Assembly: GCA_965202905.1 (NCBI GenBank)
Contig: OZ241868.1
Location: 3,804,868-3,868,867, forward strand
Length of the DNA: 64,000 nucleotides
Reading direction: 5' to 3'
Source of the DNA: CAYFYS01 sp965202905
GTDB taxonomy: Bacteria; Pseudomonadota; Alphaproteobacteria; MPNO01
Both the position numbers and the translations under genes were made by a program. This document shows, piece after piece, positions 34,139 to 42,495 of the stretch (the stretch's first letter is position 1; each line of letters starts with the position of its first letter). The notes under the pieces are model-generated. The model was not told the DNA's origin and did not search any database. It was given only the letters and a program-made list of their open reading frames with translations.

Positions 34139-35176
34139 ATGAGACGAGGCGCAGGCATCGGATCGGTTTTGCGGACGGCGGCGCTGGCGGGCCTGATGGC
34201 CGCCGTCGCGCCGGGCGGGGCAAGCCTGGCGGCGGACGAGGCGCCGCCCGAGCCGCCTAAGCCGATCGAGCGGATCGAGTCCGTCAAGCGAAAGCAGCCT
34301 CCGGCCCGCGCGGCGCGTGGGCCCGTGTCGCCGGCCGGTCCGGTCATGGTCGGCGAGCTGACCCGCCATATCGCGCGCCACGAGGATACGCTGGTCGAGC
34401 TCGCCAGACTGTATAATGTCGGCTACACCGAGCTGCGCGCCGCCAACCCCGATGTCGATCCCTGGCTGCCGGGCGAAGGCGCCGAAATTCTGATCCCTAC
34501 CGCCCATTTGCTGCCCCAGGGCGTTCGCAAGGGCCTGGTGGTCAATCTGGCCGACCAGCGGCTCTATTATTTCCCGCCCGACGGCGGGCGGATCGTCACC
34601 GCGCCGATCGGCATCGGCAGCGACGGCTGGCGGACGCCGACCGGAAGGACCCGGGTGATTGAGAAGCGCAAGCGGCCGACCTGGTACGTGCCGGAGTCGA
34701 TCCGCGCCGAGGACCCTGAACTGCCGGCGGTCGTCCCGCCGGGCCCGGACAACCCGCTGGGCGATTTCGCGCTCTACCTGGGCTGGCGGTCCTATGTGAT
34801 CCACGGCACCAACAAGCCCTTCGGCGTCGGCCGCCGGGTCTCGCACGGCTGCGTACGGCTCTATCCCGAGGATATCGCCCGGCTGTTCAAGAAGGTGAAA
34901 ATCGGCACGCCGGTCACCGTGCTGGACGACCCGGTCAAACTCGCCTGGGTTGGCGACCGGCTGATGCTCGAAGTCCATCCGAGCCAGAATCAGGCCGACG
35001 AGATCGAGGCCGGCGATCCGATGACGCCGGAGACCCCGGCGGAATACCGCTACCGGATCATGGAGAAGGCCGGCCGGTTCGCCGCCCGGCTCGACTGGCG
35101 GCGCATCAACGCCGCCATCCGCGAGCGCAGCGGCCTGCCGGTCAGCATATTGAAGCGCAGGGACGCGGCCGGCTGA
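34139..35176 (+). CDS. L,D-transpeptidase (YkuD) with LysM domain
   Basis: A 345-residue secreted cell-wall enzyme. A signal peptide covers about residues 1-31, then a Pro/Lys-rich linker, a LysM domain at about 75-120 (VELARLYNVGYTELRAANPDVD) and the YkuD catalytic domain at about 128-265. The active-site motif is HGTN...SHGCVRLYPED with Cys about residue 239. It forms 3-3 crosslinks in peptidoglycan or attaches lipoprotein to it. A small Ala-rich lipoprotein is encoded next to it on the other strand, a meaningful partner if that protein is Lpp-like. Confidence 0.93.
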   Translation: MRRGAGIGSVLRTAALAGLMAAVAPGGASLAADEAPPEPPKPIERIESVKRKQPPARAARGPVSPAGPVMVGELTRHIARHEDTLVELARLYNVGYTELRAANPDVDPWLPGEGAEILIPTAHLLPQGVRKGLVVNLADQRLYYFPPDGGRIVTAPIGIGSDGWRTPTGRTRVIEKRKRPTWYVPESIRAEDPELPAVVPPGPDNPLGDFALYLGWRSYVIHGTNKPFGVGRRVSHGCVRLYPEDIARLFKKVKIGTPVTVLDDPVKLAWVGDRLMLEVHPSQNQADEIEAGDPMTPETPAEYRYRIMEKAGRFAARLDWRRINAAIRERSGLPVSILKRRDAAG

Positions 35177-35239
35177 GCCGGAATCGGGTCAGCGCCGCGT
35201 CGCGCTGCAGACAGCCCCGCCACAGACGGACGGCGTGAG

Positions 35240-35548
35240 CTACTTCCGCAATTGCTTGCGGAACATCCGGTCGGCCCTGTCGCCGGCGGCCTTGGCTTCG
35301 TTCGCCGCGCGCTCAGCCGCGGCGGCGGCGCGCTCGGCCGCGCGCGCGGCGTTCTCGGCGCGCGACGCTGCACTATCGGCGGAGGCGGCGGCCTTGTCGG
35401 CGGCCGATTTCGCGGCCATGGCCGTGGCCTTCGCGTCCTCGATCGCCGCGGCTTCTTTCATCGAAGAATCTTCCATCGGCGCGGTCTGACAGCCCGCAAC
35501 GAACATGACCGGCAATGCTGCAAGGGCGATCCTGATAAGAACTTTCAT
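35240..35548 (-). CDS. Small alanine-zipper lipoprotein (Lpp-like)
   Basis: A 102-residue lipoprotein. The signal MKVLIRIALAALPVMFVAGC ends in a lipobox Cys at residue 20. The rest is an almost pure Ala-rich helix with heptad-like spacing (SAADKAAASADSAASRAENA, AARAAERAA), ending in RKQLRK. The C-terminal Lys would allow covalent attachment to peptidoglycan as in Lpp. Start follows AAGGAGAAGG. A 12-bp perfect tandem duplication (35565-35588) precedes the gene. The convergent neighbour is an L,D-transpeptidase. Confidence 0.8.
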   Translation of the reverse strand: MKVLIRIALAALPVMFVAGCQTAPMEDSSMKEAAAIEDAKATAMAAKSAADKAAASADSAASRAENAARAAERAAAAAERAANEAKAAGDRADRMFRKQLRK

Positions 35549-35984
35549 ACCCTGCCTTCTCCTTTTAGTTGGCTGGTTAGTTGGCTGGAAACCGCTGGCT
35601 CGCGCCGCGCACCCGAATGGGCCCCATTTCCGTGTGACGGCGCAAGAATACAATATCTGCTCCATCAACGCCAGCATAAGTGATTCTCATTGAACCCTTG
35701 GGAGAAGGTTGCCGCCGGGGCGGCCGTAATCCCCTGTTCCAGCCGAGGCTCGCGCCAGGGTTCCGGTGTCGAGAGCATTGTGAGTTGTCCGGTACAGGCG
35801 CCCTGCCGTTTGTCCGCTTCCGTTGTTGTCGCCGCCGGTCGAACCGGAGGGAGCGGCAGGCGACCGCAGGTTCGACCGGCAGCGTTTGGCCGGCGTCGAA
35901 GCGGTTCACGCCGCCTTTCCGGTATCGGCCTCCTGCTCGATTGGCCGCCCGTCGGCCCGATAGCGGCCGATGCGCCCGGGGCCG

Positions 35985-36190
35985 TGGAAGAGGGACCGTG
36001 GAAGATGGCCGGCGTTCGGTCGGGATATTCGTGGACCCGGATGCTTGCCTTGACGAAATGGCGGCGGCTTGCGGCGATCTGCGACGCGCGGACCTTGTAG
36101 CGCACCGAATTGTCGTTGCCGAATTGTCGTTGCCGAATTGTTGTTGCCGAGGACACGATCTTCCTGCACGCACAGGATGTCGCGCCCCTT
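35985..36190 (-). pseudogene. Transposase C-terminal remnant (ISNCY-like), copy 1
   Basis: Across two minus-strand frames one can read ILCVQEDRVLGNN, then GNDNSVRYKV, then HFVKASIRVHEYPDRTPAIFHGP. This matches the C-terminal tail of a common transposase family (QEDR...GNDN..VRY...YVKA.VRVHEYPDG..A.FHGP). The frame is broken by a three-copy 14-bp duplication (36107-36148). Only this tail survives, so the element is dead. A second tail of the same family is at 49440-49612. Confidence 0.65.
36107..36148. repeat. 14-bp unit, three tandem copies
   Basis: GAATTGTCGTTGCC occurs twice perfectly and a third time with one change, within the transposase remnant. Confidence 0.95.
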
Positions 36191-36513
36191 GCCAGCGAAG
36201 GCTGCGAAGGCCGATCCCGCGTCCTCCGGCTCGCGCACGACAGGCCGGAACCCGGTCGCCCGCAAGCGTCCGAGGCGGCGGTCATAAAGCCCCCCGGCGC
36301 CTTCCGCCGCCGCCGCCTGGCTCCCCCGTGTCGGCTCCCGGGCTTGCCGCTCGAATGAAGCTCCTCGAGCTTCATCGCTCGTAGTCCCCTTGCAATATCT
36401 CTGCCCGCTTCATGGCGCCTTCTCTGCGAGGCGACGGCAAACCGGACGGATCGCCCGGACAGATCGCATGGCGCCGGCACCGGACATAATGCTTGTTAGC
36501 GACAAATAGGGGC

Positions 36514-36864
36514 TTGACATGGCGCGGTGGCCCGTGCGGTGTAGATACACCGGTTCGTCGCGATCCGCGCGGCGGCCCGGGAGTCAAACAAGCTGGGAGG
36601 GTGCGACGCACATGGAACCGCCTGGCGAGTTGCGCGGGCCCCGCAGCCCAGCGGGGCCACGGCCCGACTGAAGGCTTACCGAGCCGGAAGGGCCGTCCAG
36701 CTACAGAGATCGTCCGCCCACGGGCGGACGGTGCGTGGGCCCGCACCGTACCCGTGATGAACAGTCCGTCGAGCACGTCGGACGACGGTCCAAGGGACCA
36801 ATTGAAAGTGATCGACGATCGGTCGATCCCGTACCCCGCCGGCGCAAAGCCGGCGGGGTTTCGC
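36514..36864 (+). ncRNA. Candidate structured non-coding RNA
   Basis: Beginning near a TTGACA box (36514-36519), the stretch contains successive stable hairpins: GGTGTA/TACACC (36538-36551), an 8-bp stem GGCCCCGC/GCGGGGCC, an 8-bp stem CGTCCGCC/GGCGGACG and GTGCG/CGCAC. It ends in an intrinsic terminator at 36834-36861. No coding frame has family motifs. I could not match it to tmRNA, RNase P, 6S, SRP RNA or a known riboswitch. The 5' end is undefined and no -10 box is well placed. Confidence 0.35.
36834..36861 (+). terminator. Intrinsic terminator
   Basis: CCCCGCCGGC and GCCGGCGGGG form a perfect 10-bp stem with loop GCAAA, followed by TTT. There is no protein gene upstream on this strand, so it probably ends an untranslated RNA. 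Confidence 0.7.
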
Positions 36865-36948
36865 GTTGTTGCAACCCGCCGTTCCTCGCCCGGCCCGACG
36901 CATCTCGTGTCCGGTCATCTCATGTCCGGTCAAGGAACGGGCGACGGC

Positions 36949-37329
36949 TCAGGCCTGACGGTTGCCCGCGGCCAGGAAATCGAGCCTGAGGTCGAAGCGG
37001 CCGCCGAGCCACAGCGGGTAGTGGGCGTGGTCGTCATGGGCGTCCTCGGCCTCGGGATGGACCAGAATCACCAGCCCGTTACGGTGGTACATCAGCCAGG
37101 GAACGATCTCGGCGAACAGGTCCTTGTCGAAGGCGACCTGGAACATCCATTCGGGATGCGGGCCGACCGGACGGTCGCGAAACCGGCCCATGACGACGGC
37201 GAACTCCCACTTGCGCCAGATCTCCTGGCGTAGCCGGGCTGCGGTCTCGCGGGTTTCGGCATCGTAGTAGATGTGGGCGTGATAGCCGGTGATCTTCTCG
37301 GAGTCGCCGTTGACGTAATCGACGTTCAT
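36949..37329 (-). CDS. DOPA 4,5-dioxygenase (DODA) family protein
   Basis: A 126-residue protein with the family core GYHAHIYYDAETRETAARLRQ, VGPHPEWMFQVAF and LVILVHPEAEDAHDDHAHYPLWLG. The conserved His residues (GYHAH, GPHPEW, HP) suggest an iron-dependent extradiol dioxygenase that opens catechol rings, as in fungal and bacterial DODA homologues. It is the last gene of a minus-strand group with a PaaK-like ligase, a 2-hydroxyacid dehydrogenase and a Rieske oxygenase. Catechols from the HpaB-type or Rieske enzymes are plausible substrates. Confidence 0.88.
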   Translation of the reverse strand: MNVDYVNGDSEKITGYHAHIYYDAETRETAARLRQEIWRKWEFAVVMGRFRDRPVGPHPEWMFQVAFDKDLFAEIVPWLMYHRNGLVILVHPEAEDAHDDHAHYPLWLGGRFDLRLDFLAAGNRQA

Positions 37330-37349
37330 TCAGTCCGTCCTCGCAAAGT

Positions 37350-38774
37350 TCAGCGGCGCTCGTCGCGCACGCGCCTGGCCTTGAACTCGGTCTTGGGAAG
37401 GGTGTCGGGCGCCAGCACCTCGACGCCGACGCGCACCTCGCAGCGGCTGCGCATTTCGGCCGCGACCCGCGCCTCGAGGTCATCGTCCCGGTCGTGGCCG
37501 GGGTGCTCGACGCGCAGGGTCATCACGTCGAGCCCGTCGTCCCGCCTCGACAGCACGATCTCAAACTCGTCGCCCATGCCTTCGATCGAGCGCACCGCCT
37601 GCTCGACCTGGCTCGGGAAGAATTTGACCCCGCGCAGGTTGATCAGGTCGTCGGCGCGGCCGGCGAACGAGCCCATCGCCTTGACGTGGCTGCGTCCGCA
37701 GGCGCAGCGTTGGGTGTCGTAGACGGTGTAGTCGCCGACCAGAAACCGCAGATGCGGCGCGCTTTCGGAGTTGAGCGAGGTGCAGACCGTCAGCCCGCGC
37801 GCTCCCTCGGCCACCGGCTGCAGGTCGTCGGGGCCGATCAGCTCCCAGATCTGAACATCCTCCATCAGGTGGGTAAAGGTGGTCTCGCCCGGCCGCACGG
37901 ACGCCTCGCACGAATAGCCGCCGACATGGGGCGAGGCCTCGGTGCAGCCGTAGAATTCGACCACCGCGCAGCCCCACAGATCGGCCAACCGCTCGCGGGT
38001 GCGGTCGATCCCCATCGCCGGTTCGCCGCCGGTGAACAGGGTGCGCACCGAGCTCGCGCCGGGATCGAGCCCGAGCCCCTGCATCGCACGGCCGAGATAG
38101 AGCGCATAGGACGGGGTGCAGGCGATCACCGTGGGCTTGAAACGGTCGATCGCCCGCGCCCGCGCCTGGGCGTCCATGCCGCCGCCGGGGATGACCGCGA
38201 TGCCCATATGAGCGAAGGCGTACATCGCCCCCCAGATCCACACATGCGGGCCGAAGCCCACCATCGGGAAGACGGTGTCGCCGCGCCGGATCCCCATCGA
38301 ATAGAGCGCGCGCGCGTTCGCCCATTCCCAGTAGCCGCGGTCCTGGTGTGTGTAGCGGAAGACCCGCGGCGTCCCCGTGCTTCCGGAGGACGAAAACAGC
38401 ATCCAGCCGCGGTCGGCCCATTCGGCCGCGCCGATGGTCGAATAGGCGCCGTAGGGCGGGTTGGCTTCGGCGTCCGCCATCATCTCGGATTTGTCGATGA
38501 CCGGCCATTTGGGCAGGTCCTCGACCGAGGCGATGTCGGTCGGCGCAAGGCCCAGGCGGTCGAACCGGGCGCGGTAGAAGCCGCTGTTCTCGTAGAGAAA
38601 CGGCGTGAGCGCGGCAAGCTTGTCGTTCTGGATCGCAATCAGCGCGTCGCGCGGGCAGGTCTCCAGCGCTTCGGACCAGTAGCGCTCGGAGACCGGGCCG
38701 GCCGCGTCGCGCTTGTGCCGCGCCAGCGTCTCCAGCCAGATCGTGCGGGTGCGTGCGCTGCGGTCTGTGGTCAT
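37350..38774 (-). CDS. Phenylacetate-CoA ligase-like (PaaK family) adenylate-forming enzyme
   Basis: A 474-residue ANL-type ligase. The nucleotide loop is SSSGSTGTPRVF, with FYGCTEASPH as the A5-like motif and GRADDLINLRGVKFFP towards the C-terminal domain. It resembles PaaK and related coenzyme F390/benzoate-type ligases that activate aromatic acids. A cysteine cluster (RCACGRS) matches the short metal-binding-like loop often present in this family. It is followed by the DODA gene after 20 nt. The substrate is probably an aromatic or hydroxyaromatic acid. Confidence 0.87.
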   Translation of the reverse strand: MTTDRSARTRTIWLETLARHKRDAAGPVSERYWSEALETCPRDALIAIQNDKLAALTPFLYENSGFYRARFDRLGLAPTDIASVEDLPKWPVIDKSEMMADAEANPPYGAYSTIGAAEWADRGWMLFSSSGSTGTPRVFRYTHQDRGYWEWANARALYSMGIRRGDTVFPMVGFGPHVWIWGAMYAFAHMGIAVIPGGGMDAQARARAIDRFKPTVIACTPSYALYLGRAMQGLGLDPGASSVRTLFTGGEPAMGIDRTRERLADLWGCAVVEFYGCTEASPHVGGYSCEASVRPGETTFTHLMEDVQIWELIGPDDLQPVAEGARGLTVCTSLNSESAPHLRFLVGDYTVYDTQRCACGRSHVKAMGSFAGRADDLINLRGVKFFPSQVEQAVRSIEGMGDEFEIVLSRRDDGLDVMTLRVEHPGHDRDDDLEARVAAEMRSRCEVRVGVEVLAPDTLPKTEFKARRVRDERR

Positions 38775-38965
38775 CGCCGCCCCAAGGTCATGAACCCCGG
38801 AGCGGGTGTCAAGCGGTTGCGGCCGGCCAACTCCGGGACCTGGCGCCGAGGCGGCGCCGGGCTGTCGCCTTGCGGACGCAACGCCGGTCATGGCGGACCG
38901 GATTCGCGCCGCTCGCCTCCCGCTCACTCTACGCCGGTTGCGAATGCTCGGGCGCGACCGGGGGT

Positions 38966-39958
38966 TCAGTACTCCAGCGCCGGATCGACCCGGTTCTCCA
39001 TCGGCTCGCCGGCGAGGAACCGGCGCATGTTGGCGAAAAAGAGATCGAGCGTGCGCGGAATATAGAGTTCGGCGTCGTCGGACGAGCAGTGCGGCGTGAT
39101 GATCAGGTTGGGCGTCCGCCACAGCGGCGAGTCCGCGGGCAGCGGCTCGGGCTCGAAGACGTCGAGGATCGCGCTGATCTCGCCGCGCTCCAGCCGCTCG
39201 GCGAGCGCTTGGTAGTCGACCAGCCTCGCGCGGCTGTAATTGACGATCCCGGCTCCCGGGCGCATGGCCGCGATCTCCGCCCGGCCGATCAGGTGGCGCG
39301 TCGCGGCCGTCGCGGGCGCGGTGACGATGATGAAGTCCGCGCGCGGCATCAACCCGGGAATCGCCTCCGGGCCGTGCATCTCGTCGACCGCCGGGTGGGG
39401 GGCGGTCGTCCGGCGCACGCCGATCACGTTCAGGCCGAAACGCCTGGCCCATCCCGCGACGCCGCCGCCGACATGGCCCACGCCGATGATCAGGAGCGTC
39501 TTGCCGGCGATTCCGGTGTTGAAGGTTTGCCGCCAGCGGCCGGCGCGTTGATGGGTGACCATCTCCGGCAGCCGGTTGTTGAGCATCAAGACTGCCATGA
39601 TGGCGTATTCGTTCGCGCGCGCGCCGTGGACGCCGCGGTTGTTGGTGAAAATGGTCTGCGCCGGCAGCCAGTCGAAGGGGGCGAAGTATTCGTTGCCGGC
39701 GCCGGTCACGTGAATCCAGCGCAGGCGCGGCGCGCGCGCGGCCATCCCCTCCAGGGGAACCTTCCAGCACACCAGCGCGTCGGCCTCGGCGATCTGCTCG
39801 TCGAAGCGCTCGCAGTCGTAGCCGATGGTCCAGTCGATGCGCCCCTCGAGGTCGGGGAACCGCGCGAAGGCGGCGGCCAGCCGGTCCTCGCCGATCTCGA
39901 AGACCTCGCCCAGCGAGCGGTCGTTGTCGATGTGGAGGCGAACCGTGTCTGCGGTCAT
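38966..39958 (-). CDS. D-isomer-specific 2-hydroxyacid dehydrogenase
   Basis: A 330-residue NAD(P)-dependent dehydrogenase that interconverts a 2-keto acid and a D-2-hydroxy acid. NRGVHGARANEYAIMAVL is the family entry segment, TLLIIGVGHVGGGVAGWA the dinucleotide-binding loop, and NYSRARLVDYQAL and DVFEPEPLP...PNLIITPHCSS contain the catalytic Arg, Glu and His. Its ATG overlaps the stop of the Rieske oxygenase gene (ATGA), so they form one transcript. It is probably part of the same catabolic pathway. Confidence 0.92.
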   Translation of the reverse strand: MTADTVRLHIDNDRSLGEVFEIGEDRLAAAFARFPDLEGRIDWTIGYDCERFDEQIAEADALVCWKVPLEGMAARAPRLRWIHVTGAGNEYFAPFDWLPAQTIFTNNRGVHGARANEYAIMAVLMLNNRLPEMVTHQRAGRWRQTFNTGIAGKTLLIIGVGHVGGGVAGWARRFGLNVIGVRRTTAPHPAVDEMHGPEAIPGLMPRADFIIVTAPATAATRHLIGRAEIAAMRPGAGIVNYSRARLVDYQALAERLERGEISAILDVFEPEPLPADSPLWRTPNLIITPHCSSDDAELYIPRTLDLFFANMRRFLAGEPMENRVDPALEY

Positions 39959-41103
39959 CGCGCGGTTTCGGCCGGCAGGGTGCGCCCGACCCACCATTGG
40001 GCGAGCCGCGGGACCAACGGTTCGAGATGGGAGAACCGGCCCGGCTGGGCGAAGCGCGAGCCGAGCCCCTTCTGTTGCAGCGCGGCGATCGAATTGTCCT
40101 CTTCCAGCGTGGTGTCCCAGCGCTTGTAGTAGTACTGCGCCTTGTCCTCGAAATCGGGCCGGGCGACGGTCGACTTCGGAAAGCAGGCGCCGTGAATCAC
40201 GCGGGTGTGGCCGGGGCCCTGCGGCTGGATCTCCAGGTACCAGACCGAATCGAGCGTCATGCCGAGCATGGTCGAGGGGTTGAGGCAGACATAGTTGGTG
40301 CCGCCCGCCGCCCGCCCTTCCAGCCCCTGTATATGCGGCAGCTCGTGCGCCAGGTCCTCGATCAGGAGCGAGCGGGTGTGCTCGTCGTGACGCTCGCGGA
40401 TGTCGAGCCAGTTCTCCGAGGTGGGCGCCGCGGAATGCTTCATCTCCTTGGGGTTCAGCGTCGCCTTGTGGACCATCGGCAGATGGTATTCCTCCATCGC
40501 GTTCTCGATGTGGACCTTCCAGTTGCACGGCACCTCGTGGACCGTCTTGCGGACCAGGGCGAGGTCCGCAAGGCGGTAGGAGCCCATCAGTTCGGGGAAG
40601 TCGCCGAGATACCCGGTCAGGGGCTCGGCGTCGTCGGAAAAACTGACGAACATGAAGCAGCCGAAGACTTCCAGCCGCAGCGGGCGCAGCCCGTTGGCCG
40701 CCGAATCGAAGCCGGCGGTCTTTTCCATGCCCGGCGCGGCGTGCAGCTTGCCGTCGAGATCGTAGACCCAGCCGTGATAGGGACAGGTGAAGGCCCGGCA
40801 GTTGCCCTCGCCGTCCGCGACCGGGGTGCCCCGGTGCCGGCAGTTGTTGGCGAAGGCGCGAATCTCGTCGTCGTCGCCGCGCACGATGACCAGCGGCGCG
40901 CCGAGGTAATCGACGCTCAGATAGTCGCCCGGCGCGGCGACCTGATCGACATGGCCGAAGAAGTTCCACACCCGCGAGAACAGGTTCTCGACCTCCAGGT
41001 CATAGTAGTCCCGGGAGGTATAGCACCAGGGCGGCAGGGACTCCGCCTCTTCGACGGCTTTGAACACGTTGGCGAAGGCCGAGCGATCGAATGACGCGGG
41101 CAT
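39955..41103 (-). CDS. Rieske non-heme iron oxygenase, alpha subunit
   Basis: A 382-residue ring-hydroxylating or demethylating oxygenase. The Rieske [2Fe-2S] cluster is bound by CRHRG and CPYHGWVYDLDG, and the mononuclear iron by the region NWKVHIENAMEEYHLPMVH with two His ligands. It belongs to the single-component alpha-subunit type (about 380 residues), which includes carnitine/choline-type and aryl O-demethylase-like enzymes. No ferredoxin or reductase gene is adjacent. It is the first gene of the minus-strand operon with the 2-hydroxyacid dehydrogenase. Confidence 0.92.
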   Translation of the reverse strand: MPASFDRSAFANVFKAVEEAESLPPWCYTSRDYYDLEVENLFSRVWNFFGHVDQVAAPGDYLSVDYLGAPLVIVRGDDDEIRAFANNCRHRGTPVADGEGNCRAFTCPYHGWVYDLDGKLHAAPGMEKTAGFDSAANGLRPLRLEVFGCFMFVSFSDDAEPLTGYLGDFPELMGSYRLADLALVRKTVHEVPCNWKVHIENAMEEYHLPMVHKATLNPKEMKHSAAPTSENWLDIRERHDEHTRSLLIEDLAHELPHIQGLEGRAAGGTNYVCLNPSTMLGMTLDSVWYLEIQPQGPGHTRVIHGACFPKSTVARPDFEDKAQYYYKRWDTTLEEDNSIAALQQKGLGSRFAQPGRFSHLEPLVPRLAQWWVGRTLPAETAR

Positions 41104-41257
41104 GACCCGGCTCCCTTGCGTTGGGGTCTTGGGACGGATGCTAGCGAAAACCCGCGCGACGGTCCATGTCCGCGCTTCCCCGCCGTCCGGCCGCGGCTGT
41201 CATCGGCGTGGCTGAAGTGGTAGCCTTGCCGCCCGGCAGGCTCGGGACAGCGAGGAT

Positions 41258-41773
41258 ATGAACGATATATCCGGACCGCGCGGCAGCGACATCATTGCTG
41301 CTTTGAGGGAGGCGGGCGTCGGCCATGTGGCCGCGCTGCCCGACATCACCACCAGCGCCGGGCTGCTGTGGCCGCTGGCGGACGATCCCGACCTGCGGCT
41401 GATCAGGCTTTGCAAGGAGGACGAGGGCGTCTCGATCTGCGCCGGGCTCGCTTTCTGCAACCTGCGCAGCGTGCTGTTGATGCAGCAGACGGGATTCTTC
41501 GATTCGATCAACGCGATCCGGGCCGGCGCGGTTGAGTACGGCCAGCCGATCTGCATGCTGATCGGGCTCTTGCAGAAGGAGCCGGACCGGCTGCCGAGCG
41601 AGTCGAAGCGCTACGGCGTTCGCATCGTCGAGCCGATCCTCGATGCGATGGGAATCGACCGGCTGCTGATCGAACGCCCCGGCGATGTCGGCCTGCTGGC
41701 GCCCGCCATCGGCCGCGCCTACGAGACCTCGCGCCCCCTGGCCGCGCTGATCGGCAGGACGGTCGAGCCATGA
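41258..41773 (+). CDS. TPP-dependent decarboxylase, N-terminal subunit (ComD-like)
   Basis: A 171-residue protein equal to the pyrimidine-binding half of a thiamine-diphosphate enzyme. LIRLCKEDEGVSICAGL holds the catalytic Glu that activates the cofactor, and MQQTGFFDSINAIRAG is the following conserved loop. It matches the alpha subunit of sulfopyruvate/phosphonopyruvate decarboxylases. Its stop overlaps the start of the partner gene (ATGA). Sulfopyruvate is not the only candidate; other 2-keto acids are possible. Confidence 0.85.
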   Translation: MNDISGPRGSDIIAALREAGVGHVAALPDITTSAGLLWPLADDPDLRLIRLCKEDEGVSICAGLAFCNLRSVLLMQQTGFFDSINAIRAGAVEYGQPICMLIGLLQKEPDRLPSESKRYGVRIVEPILDAMGIDRLLIERPGDVGLLAPAIGRAYETSRPLAALIGRTVEP

Positions 41774-42363
41774 TGCGCCGCGACGAGTGCTTCCGGACGC
41801 TTGCCGCGCTGCGCGGCGAGGCGATCGTGGTGGCGACCTACAGCTCGGCCTTCGAGTGGATCGCGATCGACCCGAGCCCGCTCAACTTCCTCAGCGTGGG
41901 CGCGATGGGCCAAGCCTCCTCGCACGCCCTCGGACTCGCGATCGGCCTGCCGGACCAAAAAATCATCGTGCTCGATGGCGATGGCAGCCTGCTGATGAAT
42001 CTCGGCAGCCTGGTGACCGTCGCCGAGGCCGCGCCGGCGAATCTGGTCCATTTCGTGGTCGAGAACGGCAACTACGAGGCCAACGGCCGCCATCCGATCC
42101 CGGGGCAGGGGCGGATCGCTTTCGCCGGGATAGCGCGCGGCGCAGGCTATGCCAAGGTCTACGACTTCGACGGGCTGAACCGGTTTTCCGCGCTCTTGCC
42201 CGAGGTGCTGAGCACCCCCGGCCCGGTCTTCGGCTGCCTGAAGGTCGAGCCCGGCGAGCCGGTGGTCTACGACTACGAGTACATCCACGGCCCCGGGATA
42301 CGCGCGGCGTTCCGCGAGGCCGTCGCCCCGATGATCGCCGCCCGCGACGCCAGGAAGGGTTGA
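41770..42363 (+). CDS. TPP-dependent decarboxylase, C-terminal subunit (ComE-like)
   Basis: A 197-residue partner holding the diphosphate-binding half. The cofactor motif runs from GDGSLLMNLGSL to ENGNYE (GDG-x(24-30)-N pattern), preceded by GAMGQASSHALGLAIGLPD. It is translationally coupled to the alpha subunit. Together they would decarboxylate a 2-keto acid to an aldehyde. The nearby 2-hydroxyacid dehydrogenase and TauD-type dioxygenase could feed or consume the keto acid. Confidence 0.87.
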   Translation: MMRRDECFRTLAALRGEAIVVATYSSAFEWIAIDPSPLNFLSVGAMGQASSHALGLAIGLPDQKIIVLDGDGSLLMNLGSLVTVAEAAPANLVHFVVENGNYEANGRHPIPGQGRIAFAGIARGAGYAKVYDFDGLNRFSALLPEVLSTPGPVFGCLKVEPGEPVVYDYEYIHGPGIRAAFREAVAPMIAARDARKG

Positions 42364-42495
42364 GGGAGGCCCGCGGCGAGAGATCGCCTTCGCCCGGCTC
42401 ACGCGCACGGCGCCGTTGGGCGCCCGACGGCCCGACAGGCTCACTTCCCGTTTCTCCGGATAGAGTCCGGTCTCCGCCGGGATTTCCGGCAATCC

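Larger units (their letters stand above)
35549..36513. other. Gene-poor region with transposase debris
   Basis: Apart from the transposase remnant at 35985-36190 I see no gene in this stretch. Long open frames here are produced by high GC and contain no family motif. Short tandem duplications occur at 36107-36148. Confidence 0.5.

Noticed and set aside
35665..36480. 271-residue minus-strand protein
   Set aside because: Only a short transposase tail is recognisable within it; the rest is low-complexity Arg/Pro sequence typical of non-coding GC-rich DNA.
36590..36780. Group II intron start (GTGCG near 36601)
   Set aside because: GTGCG alone is not enough; no domain V hairpin and no reverse transcriptase gene could be found.
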